A stretch of 38,809 bases of DNA from Candidatus Omnitrophota bacterium (GCA_023484085.1 JAMDAS010000026.1:1-38809), one strand, 5' to 3'. Counted from the first letter of the stretch, positions 15,793-23,918 are shown. Notes: generated by a model not told the origin, from the letters alone. Translations and numbers: made by a program.

Positions 15793-16830
15793 ATGGCTGA
15801 TTTCAATAAAAGACTGGAAAAAACAAGGAATTATTTATCAAGTACAAAAGGGAATGGTCTCCTTGTGGCATCTTATCCCAATGTAGTATATCTTACAGGC
15901 TTAAAGGATGTTGAAGGATTATTATACATTACAAAAAGTTCCTCCTGCTTTTTTACAAGTTCAATATATCATGATTTTGCGAGCCGGAATATCAAAATAC
16001 CTTCAGAGGTTATAGACCCGTCTAAAAAACGAAATTTCAAAAAGGTACTGTCCTCATCAGAAAAAATCTTTTTTATTCCATCTGAATCTTCCTGTGAAAG
16101 AGTTGAAAACTGGGTAAAAATCTCAGACAAAAAGTTTCTTCCTGTAAAAGCAGACCCTGTAAAAAAACTACGCGCAATAAAAGAAAAAGATGAAATAGAA
16201 ATAATAAAAAAATCTGTTCAAATCTCAAAATCCGTATTTAAAGAACTGAAAGAATTCATTAAGCCGGGGATAAAAGAAATTGAGGCAGTGGGATACTTTC
16301 TTTATTTGGTAAGAAAAAAATGGAATGCAAAAGAAAGTTTTCCTCCCATTGTCGCCTTTGGAGAAAACGCCTCCTTCCCGCACCATGCATCAAAAGACAG
16401 GGAACTAAAGGAAAATGATGCCGTCCTGATTGATTTTGGTGTAAATTTTGAAGGTTATCATTCAGACCTCACAAGAACTTATTATGCAGGACGCCCCACT
16501 CAGGAATTTAAAAACATTTATAAAATCGTTGAAGACGTCCAGAAAAAGGTCATTGAAAACGTAGCAGAGGGGAAATCATGTAAAAAACTGTTCCTGTATG
16601 CTTACAATCTGTTTGAGAAAAAAGCACTTGGTAAACAGTTTCTTCATGGACTGGGTCATGGTATCGGGCTGGAAATACATGAAGCTCCATCTTTAAGTTC
16701 CAAAAGCCGGGACATCCTAAAAGAGAATATGGTTATCACAATTGAACCCGGATTATACATAAATGATAGTTTTGGTGTCCGGATTGAAGATGACATCCTT
16801 ATAAATAAAAACACCCTCCAAATTCTATAG
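15793..16830 (+). CDS. Xaa-Pro aminopeptidase / M24 family metallopeptidase
   Basis: This 345-aa cytoplasmic peptidase has a creatinase-type N-terminal domain (residues 1-125) and the pita-bread catalytic domain. The five metal ligands can be placed: two aspartates in VLIDFGVNFEGYHSDLTRTYY, the histidine in HGLGHGIGLEIHE, and glutamates in ITIEPGLYI and VRIEDDI. The family removes N-terminal residues before proline (PepP) or splits X-Pro dipeptides (PepQ); the size is closest to the short PepQ/YpdF type. It starts 21 bases after the AAA_14 gene and converges with the Nramp gene (12-base gap). Confidence 0.92.
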   Translation: MADFNKRLEKTRNYLSSTKGNGLLVASYPNVVYLTGLKDVEGLLYITKSSSCFFTSSIYHDFASRNIKIPSEVIDPSKKRNFKKVLSSSEKIFFIPSESSCERVENWVKISDKKFLPVKADPVKKLRAIKEKDEIEIIKKSVQISKSVFKELKEFIKPGIKEIEAVGYFLYLVRKKWNAKESFPPIVAFGENASFPHHASKDRELKENDAVLIDFGVNFEGYHSDLTRTYYAGRPTQEFKNIYKIVEDVQKKVIENVAEGKSCKKLFLYAYNLFEKKALGKQFLHGLGHGIGLEIHEAPSLSSKSRDILKENMVITIEPGLYINDSFGVRIEDDILINKNTLQIL

Positions 16831-16831
16831 C

Positions 16832-16856
16832 AACACAGGACGCTATAAGCTGTGTT
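16832..16856. terminator. Weak hairpin between convergent genes
   Basis: AACACAG at 16832-16838 pairs with CTGTGTT at 16850-16856 around an 11-base loop, just after the peptidase stop and overlapping the end of the Nramp gene. It lacks a strong U-tract, so a role in bidirectional termination is uncertain. Confidence 0.3.
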
Positions 16857-18084
16857 TAATCAATAAAATCATGGTTATAAGTCCTGTAAAGAATATCAGT
16901 ACAAGTATAATCCAGTAAATCCACTTGTTCAATCCATGCAGGAAATAATCCCCCATCAGCTTTTTATCGGAAGCCATCATGCCTAATATTACAGCAGGGA
17001 CCACCAGCACAACGAGTTGCAATATCATCAGGTTAATCGCAAGGTTGATAAGATTTAATGATAGCATCGGGATTATCACGGCAGGTATGGATTCAAACAG
17101 GTATATCTTGAACCAGTTTTTTCTGCCCCATCCTAATGCCTCTACGACACCCCATGAACTTCCCAGGGAGATAACTATCAGTGCGATGAATGAAGCCGTG
17201 AGCAGACCAATACCGAAAAAATACGGGGCAAAACCTCCAGCCACAGATGCCAGCCCATGAGACAGAACTTTAGGTGATGCAAATTGAAGAGAACTTGCGC
17301 TTACCCCTACAGTCGCAATCAGTATTGCCACCATTATCACCTCTGAGGCAAAAGCGCCTATAAAAGTTTCTAATCTCACTGCCCAAAGATTATTTATCGT
17401 AATGCATTTCTCGGCTGTGGCTGAAGCCTGGTAGAACAGCATGAAGGGCATAATTACCGCTCCAACGTTTGCTGCTAACATATAAATAAAATCTGGTGAA
17501 GCAGAGAAATAAAAAGGCGTAAACGAAATTCCATGCCGTGCTCTTAAAAATGCGGATATTATCCATGCGAGGGCAAACAATACGGTGATTGCTATCAATG
17601 GTTTTTCGGCCTCAATGTATTTCTTTTTATACACAACGCTGATATGAATTAAAAACACCACTGGAACAGAAATCAAGGGTGGGATTCCAAAAAGCTGGAA
17701 GCCTATGGCACAGCCGGTATACTCCACAATATAGCTGATTGTATCAACCAGAGCCATGGGAACCGCTGCAAAAATCGCCATCCGCCTGCTATAGTTCTCC
17801 TTTATAAGCTCACCTAATCCCTTACAGGTCACAGTTCCCACCCTGCCTGCCACCTCCTGTATAATATACAGGGGAATGATAAGCACCATCAGGAACCAGA
17901 CAAGTTTTGTTCCATACTGGACTCCGCTTTCAGCCGCGGTTATGGTACTGGCTGCATCAACGTCAGCAATCATTACCAGCCATGCAGGTCCCCATACCCT
18001 GAACAATTCCCTGAGTCTTAATGCATGCCTGTCTTTTAATTTCAACCCTGATTTGAGTTTCCGTAATAATTTTAGACTTTTCAC
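16843..18084 (-). CDS. Divergent Nramp-family divalent metal transporter
   Basis: This 413-aa protein has about 11 membrane helices and aligns with Nramp/MntH. The first helix reads WGPAWLVMIADVDAASTITA, where classical family members have the metal-binding DPGN: here it is D43-A-A-S, so the aspartate is kept but P, G and N are lost. In helix 6 the MPH motif is M212-P213-F214, keeping the methionine but not the histidine. It should import a divalent metal with protons or a related ion, but selectivity may differ from Mn/Fe. It follows the Fur-family gene by about 69 bases on the same strand, which supports a metal role. Confidence 0.85.
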   Translation of the reverse strand: MKSLKLLRKLKSGLKLKDRHALRLRELFRVWGPAWLVMIADVDAASTITAAESGVQYGTKLVWFLMVLIIPLYIIQEVAGRVGTVTCKGLGELIKENYSRRMAIFAAVPMALVDTISYIVEYTGCAIGFQLFGIPPLISVPVVFLIHISVVYKKKYIEAEKPLIAITVLFALAWIISAFLRARHGISFTPFYFSASPDFIYMLAANVGAVIMPFMLFYQASATAEKCITINNLWAVRLETFIGAFASEVIMVAILIATVGVSASSLQFASPKVLSHGLASVAGGFAPYFFGIGLLTASFIALIVISLGSSWGVVEALGWGRKNWFKIYLFESIPAVIIPMLSLNLINLAINLMILQLVVLVVPAVILGMMASDKKLMGDYFLHGLNKWIYWIILVLIFFTGLITMILLIKHSL

Positions 18085-18153
18085 GGAATAATTTCTCCGG
18101 TTATATTTATGATTTTGAATTTCATTATCAATATATGATTAAAAAAACATGCC

Positions 18154-18588
18154 CTACTTCTTACATTTTTTGCATATCCCATAGAGTTCCATCCTGTGTC
18201 TTTGCGGGGCAAAACCGAACCGTTTAAACAATTTTTCCTGTAGCCGCTCTATGTCCGGGTCAACGACCTCAACAAACCTGTTGCATTTTACGCAGATAAG
18301 ATGGTCATGATGCCTGTGCCCGTATAAATGTTCATACCGGGTAGTTCCATCGTCAATCTTTAACTCAAGGCAGAGTCCGCATTCACAGAGTAATCTGATG
18401 GTTCTGTAAATAGTTGCATACCCGATTGATGGATATTTTTTCCTGACAATCCCATACAGTTCATCAGCGGTTATATGTTTATCTGTGTTTAAAAAAACAT
18501 CCAGTATTTCTTTCCTCTGCTCGCTGTGTTTAAGATTTTCCCTGGCAAGATAATCTTCAAATATTTTTTCCTCGTTTTTCCGTATCAT
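18154..18588 (-). CDS. fur: Fur-family metal-responsive regulator
   Basis: This 144-aa protein from ATG 18588 has the N-terminal winged helix (LKHSEQRKEILDVFLNTDKHITADELYGIVRKKYPSIGYATIYRTIRLL), the metal-binding HRHHDHLICVKCNRFVEVVD, and two CxxC pairs (CVKC and C-terminal CKKC) for structural zinc. A GTG at 18600 would add four residues; neither start has a strong Shine-Dalgarno. Family members include Fur, Zur, Mur and PerR, and sequence alone does not fix the metal. A Fur-box-like site lies at its own transcription start and the following gene is an Nramp transporter, so a Fur or Mur role in metal uptake is most likely. Confidence 0.92.
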   Translation of the reverse strand: MIRKNEEKIFEDYLARENLKHSEQRKEILDVFLNTDKHITADELYGIVRKKYPSIGYATIYRTIRLLCECGLCLELKIDDGTTRYEHLYGHRHHDHLICVKCNRFVEVVDPDIERLQEKLFKRFGFAPQRHRMELYGICKKCKK

Positions 18589-18610
18589 AGGAATCCACAC
18601 CCAAAAATAT

Positions 18611-18629
18611 AATAATGATAATAATAATC
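18611..18629. promoter_or_regulatory. Fur box-like operator
   Basis: AATAATGATAATAATAATC matches the 19-base Fur consensus GATAATGATAATCATTATC at 16 positions. It covers the predicted transcription start region of the fur-Nramp operon, the expected place for repression and autoregulation. Confidence 0.7.
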
Positions 18630-18636
18630 AAAATCA

Positions 18637-18664
18637 ATAATATCACAAGCAAAAAATCCGTCAA
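18637..18664 (-). promoter_or_regulatory. Promoter of the fur-Nramp operon
   Basis: On the minus strand TTGACG (18664-18659), a 16-base spacer and TATTAT (18642-18637) form a sigma70-like promoter. The sequence TTGACGGATTTTTTG is identical to that at the rpsP promoter (37168-37196), which supports both assignments. Confidence 0.65.
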
Positions 18665-18686
18665 ATATTTTAAAGAAGGGGTGCAA

Positions 18687-19982
18687 TCATGCCCTGAATA
18701 CTTTTTTCAAGGGTTTCTTATATACGTTTCTTGTATCAATAATCATGCGGCTGTGCTTAAGAAGTGTCTGATAATCAATATTTGAATGGTCTGTGACAAT
18801 CACTACGGCATCGTAAGAGGAAATTTTTTTATTTGCAGGATTTATTGAATATAGAGCATGCTCTATCTGCCTGCTTTTTATTACCTGCGGAACATAAGGG
18901 TCATAATAATCCACTCCTGCACCACTATGCTCTAATGTTTTCATTATTTTTATTCCCGGCGATTCTCTTATGTCTTCAGTGTTTTTTTTATATGCAATCC
19001 CGATAATCAGAATTTTACTTCCCGGAAGCGCCTTGCTGTTTTTTCCCAGAGCCTCTGTAAGCCGTTGAATAACGTAATAGGGCATTTCTGCATTAATCTC
19101 ACCTGCAAGTTCAATAAAATTTGTATGAAAATCATATTCTCTTGCCTTCCAGGTAAGATAAAAAGGGTCTATGGGAATACAATGTCCGCCAAGGCCCGGG
19201 CCGGGGTAAAATGGATGGAACCCGAATGGTTTTGTTTTTGCCGCTTCAATAACCTCCCATATATTAATGTCCATCCTGTCAAAAAGAACCTTGAGCTCAT
19301 TAACAAGGGCAATATTAACCGCTCTATATATATTCTCAAGAAGTTTTACTGATTCTGCAACCTCAACAGACGAGACAGGAACGATTTTTTCAATTATACT
19401 TTGATACAGGAGTATACCTAATTTTTTACAGGCGGGTGTGATACCTCCAACAACCTTGGGGATTTTTCCCGTTGTGAACCGGGTGTTTCCCGGGTCCTCC
19501 CTTTCAGGCGAAAAAACAAGAAAAAAGTCTCTTCCCGCTTTCAGCCCTGTTTTTAAAAATTCTGCGAGAAGTATTTCCCTTGTTGTACCGGGGTATGTTG
19601 TTGATTCAAGGGCTATCAATTGACCCTGTCTTAAATTTTTTGCTATTTGCCTGGTTGTTTCCTCTATAAATCTGATGTCCGGTTCCCTATGTTTCGTAAG
19701 AGGCGTGGGAACACAGATTATAATGGCATCAGGCTTTGAAAGCAGGTCCATGTCTGAGGTTGGAATTAATCTATCAAGTATACTTTTTATCCGCTGCCCG
19801 GGTATATGAGAAATATATGACTTCCCTTTTTTAAGATTCTCAATCTTTTCTTTATCCGTGTCAAATCCATATACCTTAAAGCCCACCTCGGCAAACTTTA
19901 AAACAAGAGGAAGTCCTACGTACCCCAACCCAATAACCCCAATGACAGCCTGTTTATTTTTTATTTTTTGCTCAAAAGACAT
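18687..19982 (-). CDS. wbpA: UDP-N-acetyl-D-hexosamine 6-dehydrogenase (WbpA-like)
   Basis: This 431-aa protein belongs to the UDP-glucose/GDP-mannose dehydrogenase family. The N-terminal NAD site GVIGLGYVGLPLVLKF lies at residues 15-30, then CVPTPLTKHREPD, ESTTYPGTT, FSPEREDPG, and the catalytic cysteine C268 in GPGLGGHCIPIDPF; the C-terminal UDP-binding domain contains GIAYKKNTEDIRESPG. The N-terminal block closely follows WbpA, which oxidises UDP-GlcNAc to UDP-GlcNAcA for O-antigen or other glycans; UDP-ManNAc dehydrogenase (WecC) is the alternative. It starts only 5 bases after the small glycyl-radical ORF, so it is probably co-transcribed with nrdD although the functions are unrelated. 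Confidence 0.9.
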   Translation of the reverse strand: MSFEQKIKNKQAVIGVIGLGYVGLPLVLKFAEVGFKVYGFDTDKEKIENLKKGKSYISHIPGQRIKSILDRLIPTSDMDLLSKPDAIIICVPTPLTKHREPDIRFIEETTRQIAKNLRQGQLIALESTTYPGTTREILLAEFLKTGLKAGRDFFLVFSPEREDPGNTRFTTGKIPKVVGGITPACKKLGILLYQSIIEKIVPVSSVEVAESVKLLENIYRAVNIALVNELKVLFDRMDINIWEVIEAAKTKPFGFHPFYPGPGLGGHCIPIDPFYLTWKAREYDFHTNFIELAGEINAEMPYYVIQRLTEALGKNSKALPGSKILIIGIAYKKNTEDIRESPGIKIMKTLEHSGAGVDYYDPYVPQVIKSRQIEHALYSINPANKKISSYDAVVIVTDHSNIDYQTLLKHSRMIIDTRNVYKKPLKKVFRA

Positions 19983-19987
19983 ATTGT

Positions 19988-20302
19988 TTATTGTACCGAA
20001 ACTTTTTCTATATTACTTCTATACCTGTCCTTCAGCTCAGCTTTTTTACCCTTGTTCCAGGAACCCACCTTTGAAAAATATCCTGTAACCCTTGTAATCT
20101 GTTCAACGTTTTTCCCATGATGTGTCTGTTTTAAAAGCTCCTCAATGTTATTATCAAGGATTGCCTTTTCTGAAAAAAATGTCATGGTATCAAACTGCCT
20201 GTCCTGTACCATAATTCCTGATGTTTGAGCTTCCATTCTTTCTTTAACCTCATAATTTTCAGAAAACTTTTTCAAATACTCAACAAATCTTTCTTTTTCC
20301 AT
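19988..20302 (-). CDS. Stand-alone glycyl-radical subunit of class III ribonucleotide reductase
   Basis: This 104-aa protein starts at ATG 20302, preceded by a strong AGGAGG; a longer in-frame reading from 20368 lies inside nrdD and is unlikely. Its C-terminal part TRVTGYFSKVGSWNKGKKAELKDRYR corresponds to the glycyl-radical tail of NrdD (E. coli RVCGYLG followed by NAGKQEEVKRR), with the candidate radical glycine at G74. The catalytic chain encoded 17 bases upstream ends just after its zinc ribbon and lacks this tail. The first 65 residues are charged, probably helical, and not recognised. I infer that it docks on NrdD and carries the radical, much as GrcA/YfiD can do for pyruvate formate-lyase. 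No activase (NrdG) gene lies in the window. Confidence 0.85.
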   Translation of the reverse strand: MEKERFVEYLKKFSENYEVKERMEAQTSGIMVQDRQFDTMTFFSEKAILDNNIEELLKQTHHGKNVEQITRVTGYFSKVGSWNKGKKAELKDRYRSNIEKVSVQ

Positions 20303-20319
20303 TTTCCTTTCCTCCTGTG

Positions 20320-23300
20320 TTATCTTAAAATTTTTATGCCTTCTTTTTCTGCGGAGCAGTGTGGACACCGGGAATGTAATCCTCTGTAAACTTTACCACA
20401 GTCAAGACATGACGTAAATTCCGGGCTGAATGCCACTTGTGAATTTTTGGTGTATCTGAAAATTCTGATAACAAAATCTGAAAGAGACCTGACATCCGGG
20501 TTGGATTCTCCCAGCCATACATGCGTTAAAGCCCCTGCATCAATCAGGGGATGAAAAACCCCTTCTTTCCTGACCCTTTCAACAGGCGAAATATTTTCAG
20601 AAATATTCAGATAGGTTGAATTTGTATAATAAACGTTGTCCGACAGGGTCCCTTTTATAACCTCTTTTGTCTGCTCATAATAATGCCCAAGATCAAGCCT
20701 GGCAAACCTGTATGCAGTGGATTCAGCCGGAGTTTGTTCAAGAACAAACTTTAATCCTGTTTGCCGGCTATATTTTTCACAGGCAATCTTCAGATAAGAA
20801 ATAATCCTAAGCCCCATTTTAAAAGCATCCTCGCTTTCATGCAATTGCAAGCCCGTATGGTACTGTACCATTTCATTTAATCCAAGCAATCCTATAAGAT
20901 GCGTAACCCTGTGCATTCTTAAATAAGATTCTCCATCAAGATTCATTGTCAGGAGCGCAAGTGGTCCGTTCTGTCCCAAGGCAAGAATTTTTTCAATGAA
21001 TCTTCTTTTTTCAATGTGTGCTTTTACGACCCGCTCCATAAATTTATCCATGGTTTCAAACAGTTTTGTTTCATCATGTTCAGCAATATAGGCACAGCGG
21101 GGCAGATTGAGAGTAACGTTCTGCAATGCGGAAAATCTCATCTTCCATGGATGTTTTGCATCCTCAAGGTCAGAGGCTTCAAGCTTGAACTGCAAACGGC
21201 AGCACTCGCTTATTTTTGCCGTGTTATCCCTGTCAAAAACAAAATACGTATTTCCCTTTTCTGAACCAACAAGACAGGCAAGCTCAAGAAATTCATCTGC
21301 TCCTTCAGTCTGAAAAAACTTGTTGGTAATGTGCAGCAGGGGTTTGGGGAAGAAAAAAGGTCTTCCCATTCCATCCCCCTGGAGGTATACCTCAAAAAGA
21401 GCCTTTATAAATCCCTGTGATTCTTTTTCATATTCCCCATAAACCTTACCTGTTTCGGTTCCGCCGGGCCCAATCGCCTTCACATTAACAAAGTGTTCCG
21501 GTATTTCCCAGTAAAGATTTACGTCACTGAATATTGCCTGCCCCCCCCTTGCAACGGCCTGCTGGCTATATTCGTAAATAAGCATCTGTGCAAGCTGTTT
21601 TATTTCCCTGTCAGAAACCCCTGTAAGGAAAGGCGCAAAAAATACGTTAATGGCATCCCAGCCGATAGCCCCGTTAAAATGCCCCTGCAGGGCTGCTGAA
21701 AATTTTACCATGTGTGCTAAAAGCGTTTCCGGATGTTTTGCAGGTTTTGCCATTGATAAAGAGTTGGGAAGGTTAAGTCCGAATTTCTTAATATATTCCA
21801 AACTTTGGCCACTGCAATTATGTGCCCAGATACCACTACAAATAAAAGTCTTACTTTCTGTTGTTATGTCATAAACATAACTATCAATGTTTTTTATTTC
21901 TTTTATTTTAAATACAGGCGAAAATTCAGAGTGGCTTATATTTTTTTTACAAGATTTAAATCCTCCATTAAGTTTATTTATCTTATTACACATCTTGAAA
22001 TATTTTTTATCTTCCCGGGTTAAATAAATTCTCAATAAAAATAAAGGCAACCTGGATTCAATTTTTTTCCCTCTATACCATCTTGGCCCATAACTATTTA
22101 TATGTCGTAAATGATTTCGTATTCCTTTAATATCAAGCCACAATTGTATTTGAGAAAGTAAAGTTTTTGATGTTACACGAATCATAACTTCTGTTACATA
22201 ATTATCAGTCCTTATAGTACCATCACCATCTATTATTCCGGAGATAATTGCTGATTGAATATTTTCTTCCATTTCGTAAAAGTTTGAAGGTAGTGTTTTA
22301 TTTTGAGAATAAATACCAATTTGTAAATCTTGTTGAAATTTATCCGTTAGACTCTTACTATAGATTCTAATTCTTTCTTCATCTCCAGCATATTTAATAT
22401 TGTTTTTATCAAGATAGTTTTTTACCCTTACCAATTCTTTACTTCTTATTGCCATTTCATTTTTACCGTAAAATCCTTCTGCAATAAAGTAACCTAAAAA
22501 CCATGCTTTTTCTTCATTATTGATAAATTCATCCTTATATAAACCTGAACATGCCACATTTGTAATTAAGGGTGTTAAAATAAAATCATATGTAGTTAAT
22601 TTTTCCGCTGAAACAGTTTCAAAGATTAGACTGTCAACCTTTTGGATATTTCCTCTAAACCTTTTGCCACACTTCTTACACCAATAAATCCTTGTATTCT
22701 CTCTTCTTCCACCATCTTTAACAATATTTTCTTTATTCCCACAATATTTACATTCTATACATTTAATTTTATCTTGTAACCTGATAAAAGGATGGTCTTT
22801 TGTTACAACTATAGTTTTTCCATTTTTTGTACTTATAGATAAAAGAGGTTCTGATATTTTATGTCTTATAACCCTTTTTAAAGAAACAAATCCGCCTTTA
22901 TCTAATACTTTAATATCTTGAGGTTCTTTAAATTCAAAATCATTACCCTTTATTACATCTGAATCAGCAAACTCAAAAAATTGTTTTAAATTAAAACAAT
23001 TTATAAATCCATTTTCTTTTATAATAATAGTTTCATAGGGGGAAAAGGAATAAGGTCTGTCTATGAAACCAAGGTCGTGCAGGTGAATATCACCTCTCAT
23101 ATGGGCATCAGAAACCTCCGGAGAAAAAACTTCCAGCAGGGCAAATTCTTTTTTTATGTTTTCTGCAAGTGTAAGATTGGTTGCTTCAGGATTATGCGGA
23201 ATATTGGCATTTTCCTTGTTTGGATGGATTATAATATTTCTTACATCTATAAGAGGAAGACCCAACCGTGTATATTTTTTTCTTTCTTGTTCAAAACCGA

Positions 23301-23898
23301 GTTCAATGAGTTTTGCATTGACCATTTCTCTTATAAGAGGAGACGTAAGAAATTTCACCTTTGAAGTAAAAATCCCCTTTTCAACTTCAACAGCAATTGT
23401 TCTTGCAATTCTTTCATCAAGGGACGTTTCTCTTACGAGTGAAGATACTATTTTTTCCCTGTTCCATGTGATAATATCCTCTCCGCTGGTCCTTACAAAA
23501 AGGCTCAGGTCAGTGGATTCTTTCGTTTTTAGCAGTGTATCAGGTTCTTCCGAAATTTGAATACCCTGTTTTATTTTTCTTATTCTCTGCCTTTTTTCCC
23601 TGTAGAGAATATATGCCTTGGCGGTTTTTGCATGTCCAGTCTTTATAAGAACTTTTTCCACGGCATCCTGTATTTCTTCTACAGAAGGGATTCTATCTTT
23701 AAATTCTTTGTTCAAATACATTGTTACTGCTTCAGCAAGGTCTTCTGCAAGATACCTGTCCTGTCCGCCAACGCTCTTTGCAGCTTTAAATATTGCCTCT
23801 ATTATTTTATCTTTATCAAAAGGCACGAGTCTGCCGTCTCTTTTTTTGATAGATATAACTATAGTTTTGGAGGGTTCATTATTGTTTTTGTTCATCAT
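20320..23898 (-). CDS. nrdD: Anaerobic ribonucleoside-triphosphate reductase, intein-containing, lacking glycyl-radical tail
   Basis: The precursor is about 1192 aa from ATG 23898. Positions below count from a farther upstream in-frame codon at 23955, which I reject as a start because it precedes the predicted transcription start. An ATP-cone (ISIKKRDGRLVPFDKDKI, near 35-125) and a second cone-like domain (near 150-245) precede the NrdD catalytic barrel (HMRGDIHLHDLGFIDRPY ... CSGQSLEYIKKFGL). A 411-residue intein separates RPY from CSG. The mature chain of about 780 aa ends in a zinc ribbon, CLDCGKVYRGLHSRCPHC, and stops 13 residues later without the RVxGY radical site. It makes dNTPs without oxygen, presumably with the next ORF and an unlinked NrdG. 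Confidence 0.93.
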   Translation of the reverse strand: MMNKNNNEPSKTIVISIKKRDGRLVPFDKDKIIEAIFKAAKSVGGQDRYLAEDLAEAVTMYLNKEFKDRIPSVEEIQDAVEKVLIKTGHAKTAKAYILYREKRQRIRKIKQGIQISEEPDTLLKTKESTDLSLFVRTSGEDIITWNREKIVSSLVRETSLDERIARTIAVEVEKGIFTSKVKFLTSPLIREMVNAKLIELGFEQERKKYTRLGLPLIDVRNIIIHPNKENANIPHNPEATNLTLAENIKKEFALLEVFSPEVSDAHMRGDIHLHDLGFIDRPYSFSPYETIIIKENGFINCFNLKQFFEFADSDVIKGNDFEFKEPQDIKVLDKGGFVSLKRVIRHKISEPLLSISTKNGKTIVVTKDHPFIRLQDKIKCIECKYCGNKENIVKDGGRRENTRIYWCKKCGKRFRGNIQKVDSLIFETVSAEKLTTYDFILTPLITNVACSGLYKDEFINNEEKAWFLGYFIAEGFYGKNEMAIRSKELVRVKNYLDKNNIKYAGDEERIRIYSKSLTDKFQQDLQIGIYSQNKTLPSNFYEMEENIQSAIISGIIDGDGTIRTDNYVTEVMIRVTSKTLLSQIQLWLDIKGIRNHLRHINSYGPRWYRGKKIESRLPLFLLRIYLTREDKKYFKMCNKINKLNGGFKSCKKNISHSEFSPVFKIKEIKNIDSYVYDITTESKTFICSGIWAHNCSGQSLEYIKKFGLNLPNSLSMAKPAKHPETLLAHMVKFSAALQGHFNGAIGWDAINVFFAPFLTGVSDREIKQLAQMLIYEYSQQAVARGGQAIFSDVNLYWEIPEHFVNVKAIGPGGTETGKVYGEYEKESQGFIKALFEVYLQGDGMGRPFFFPKPLLHITNKFFQTEGADEFLELACLVGSEKGNTYFVFDRDNTAKISECCRLQFKLEASDLEDAKHPWKMRFSALQNVTLNLPRCAYIAEHDETKLFETMDKFMERVVKAHIEKRRFIEKILALGQNGPLALLTMNLDGESYLRMHRVTHLIGLLGLNEMVQYHTGLQLHESEDAFKMGLRIISYLKIACEKYSRQTGLKFVLEQTPAESTAYRFARLDLGHYYEQTKEVIKGTLSDNVYYTNSTYLNISENISPVERVRKEGVFHPLIDAGALTHVWLGESNPDVRSLSDFVIRIFRYTKNSQVAFSPEFTSCLDCGKVYRGLHSRCPHCSAEKEGIKILR
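21817..23049 (-). other. LAGLIDADG intein within nrdD
   Basis: The insert runs from Ser (TCC, 23047-23049) to Asn (AAT, 21817-21819), 411 residues, and is followed by a +1 cysteine. Block A is SFSPYETIIIKENG, block B TIVVTKDHPFI (TxxH), block F YVYDITTESKTFICSGI and block G WAHN/C, all expected for protein splicing. The middle holds a LAGLIDADG homing endonuclease with both motifs, LGYFIAEG and ISGIIDGDG, each keeping an acidic residue. Splicing would rejoin FIDRPY to CSGQSLEYIKKFG, a conserved NrdD block. The A+T-rich DNA of the insert contrasts with the surrounding extein. Confidence 0.93.
22653..22763 (-). other. Zinc-ribbon insertion inside the intein
   Basis: Just after block B, the intein carries C-x2-C-x2-C at KCIECKYCGNKE and CKKCGKRFRG about 22 residues later. 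The layout CxYCG...G...R...YWCKxCGKRF is the pattern of zinc ribbons at the N-terminus of InsA/IS1-type transposase regulators. It lies between the splicing and endonuclease domains, where it could add DNA-recognition capacity. Confidence 0.65.
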
Positions 23899-23918
23899 AT
23901 ATTTGTTTTTAATAATTA

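Noticed and set aside
20303-20368. Longer start for the small glycyl-radical ORF
   Set aside because: The extra 22 residues are encoded inside the 3' end of nrdD in another frame, and the strong AGGAGG points to ATG 20302.
21016-22023. Plus-strand frames opposite nrdD and its intein
   Set aside because: They are shadows of the well-supported minus-strand reductase, lacking start signals and family motifs.
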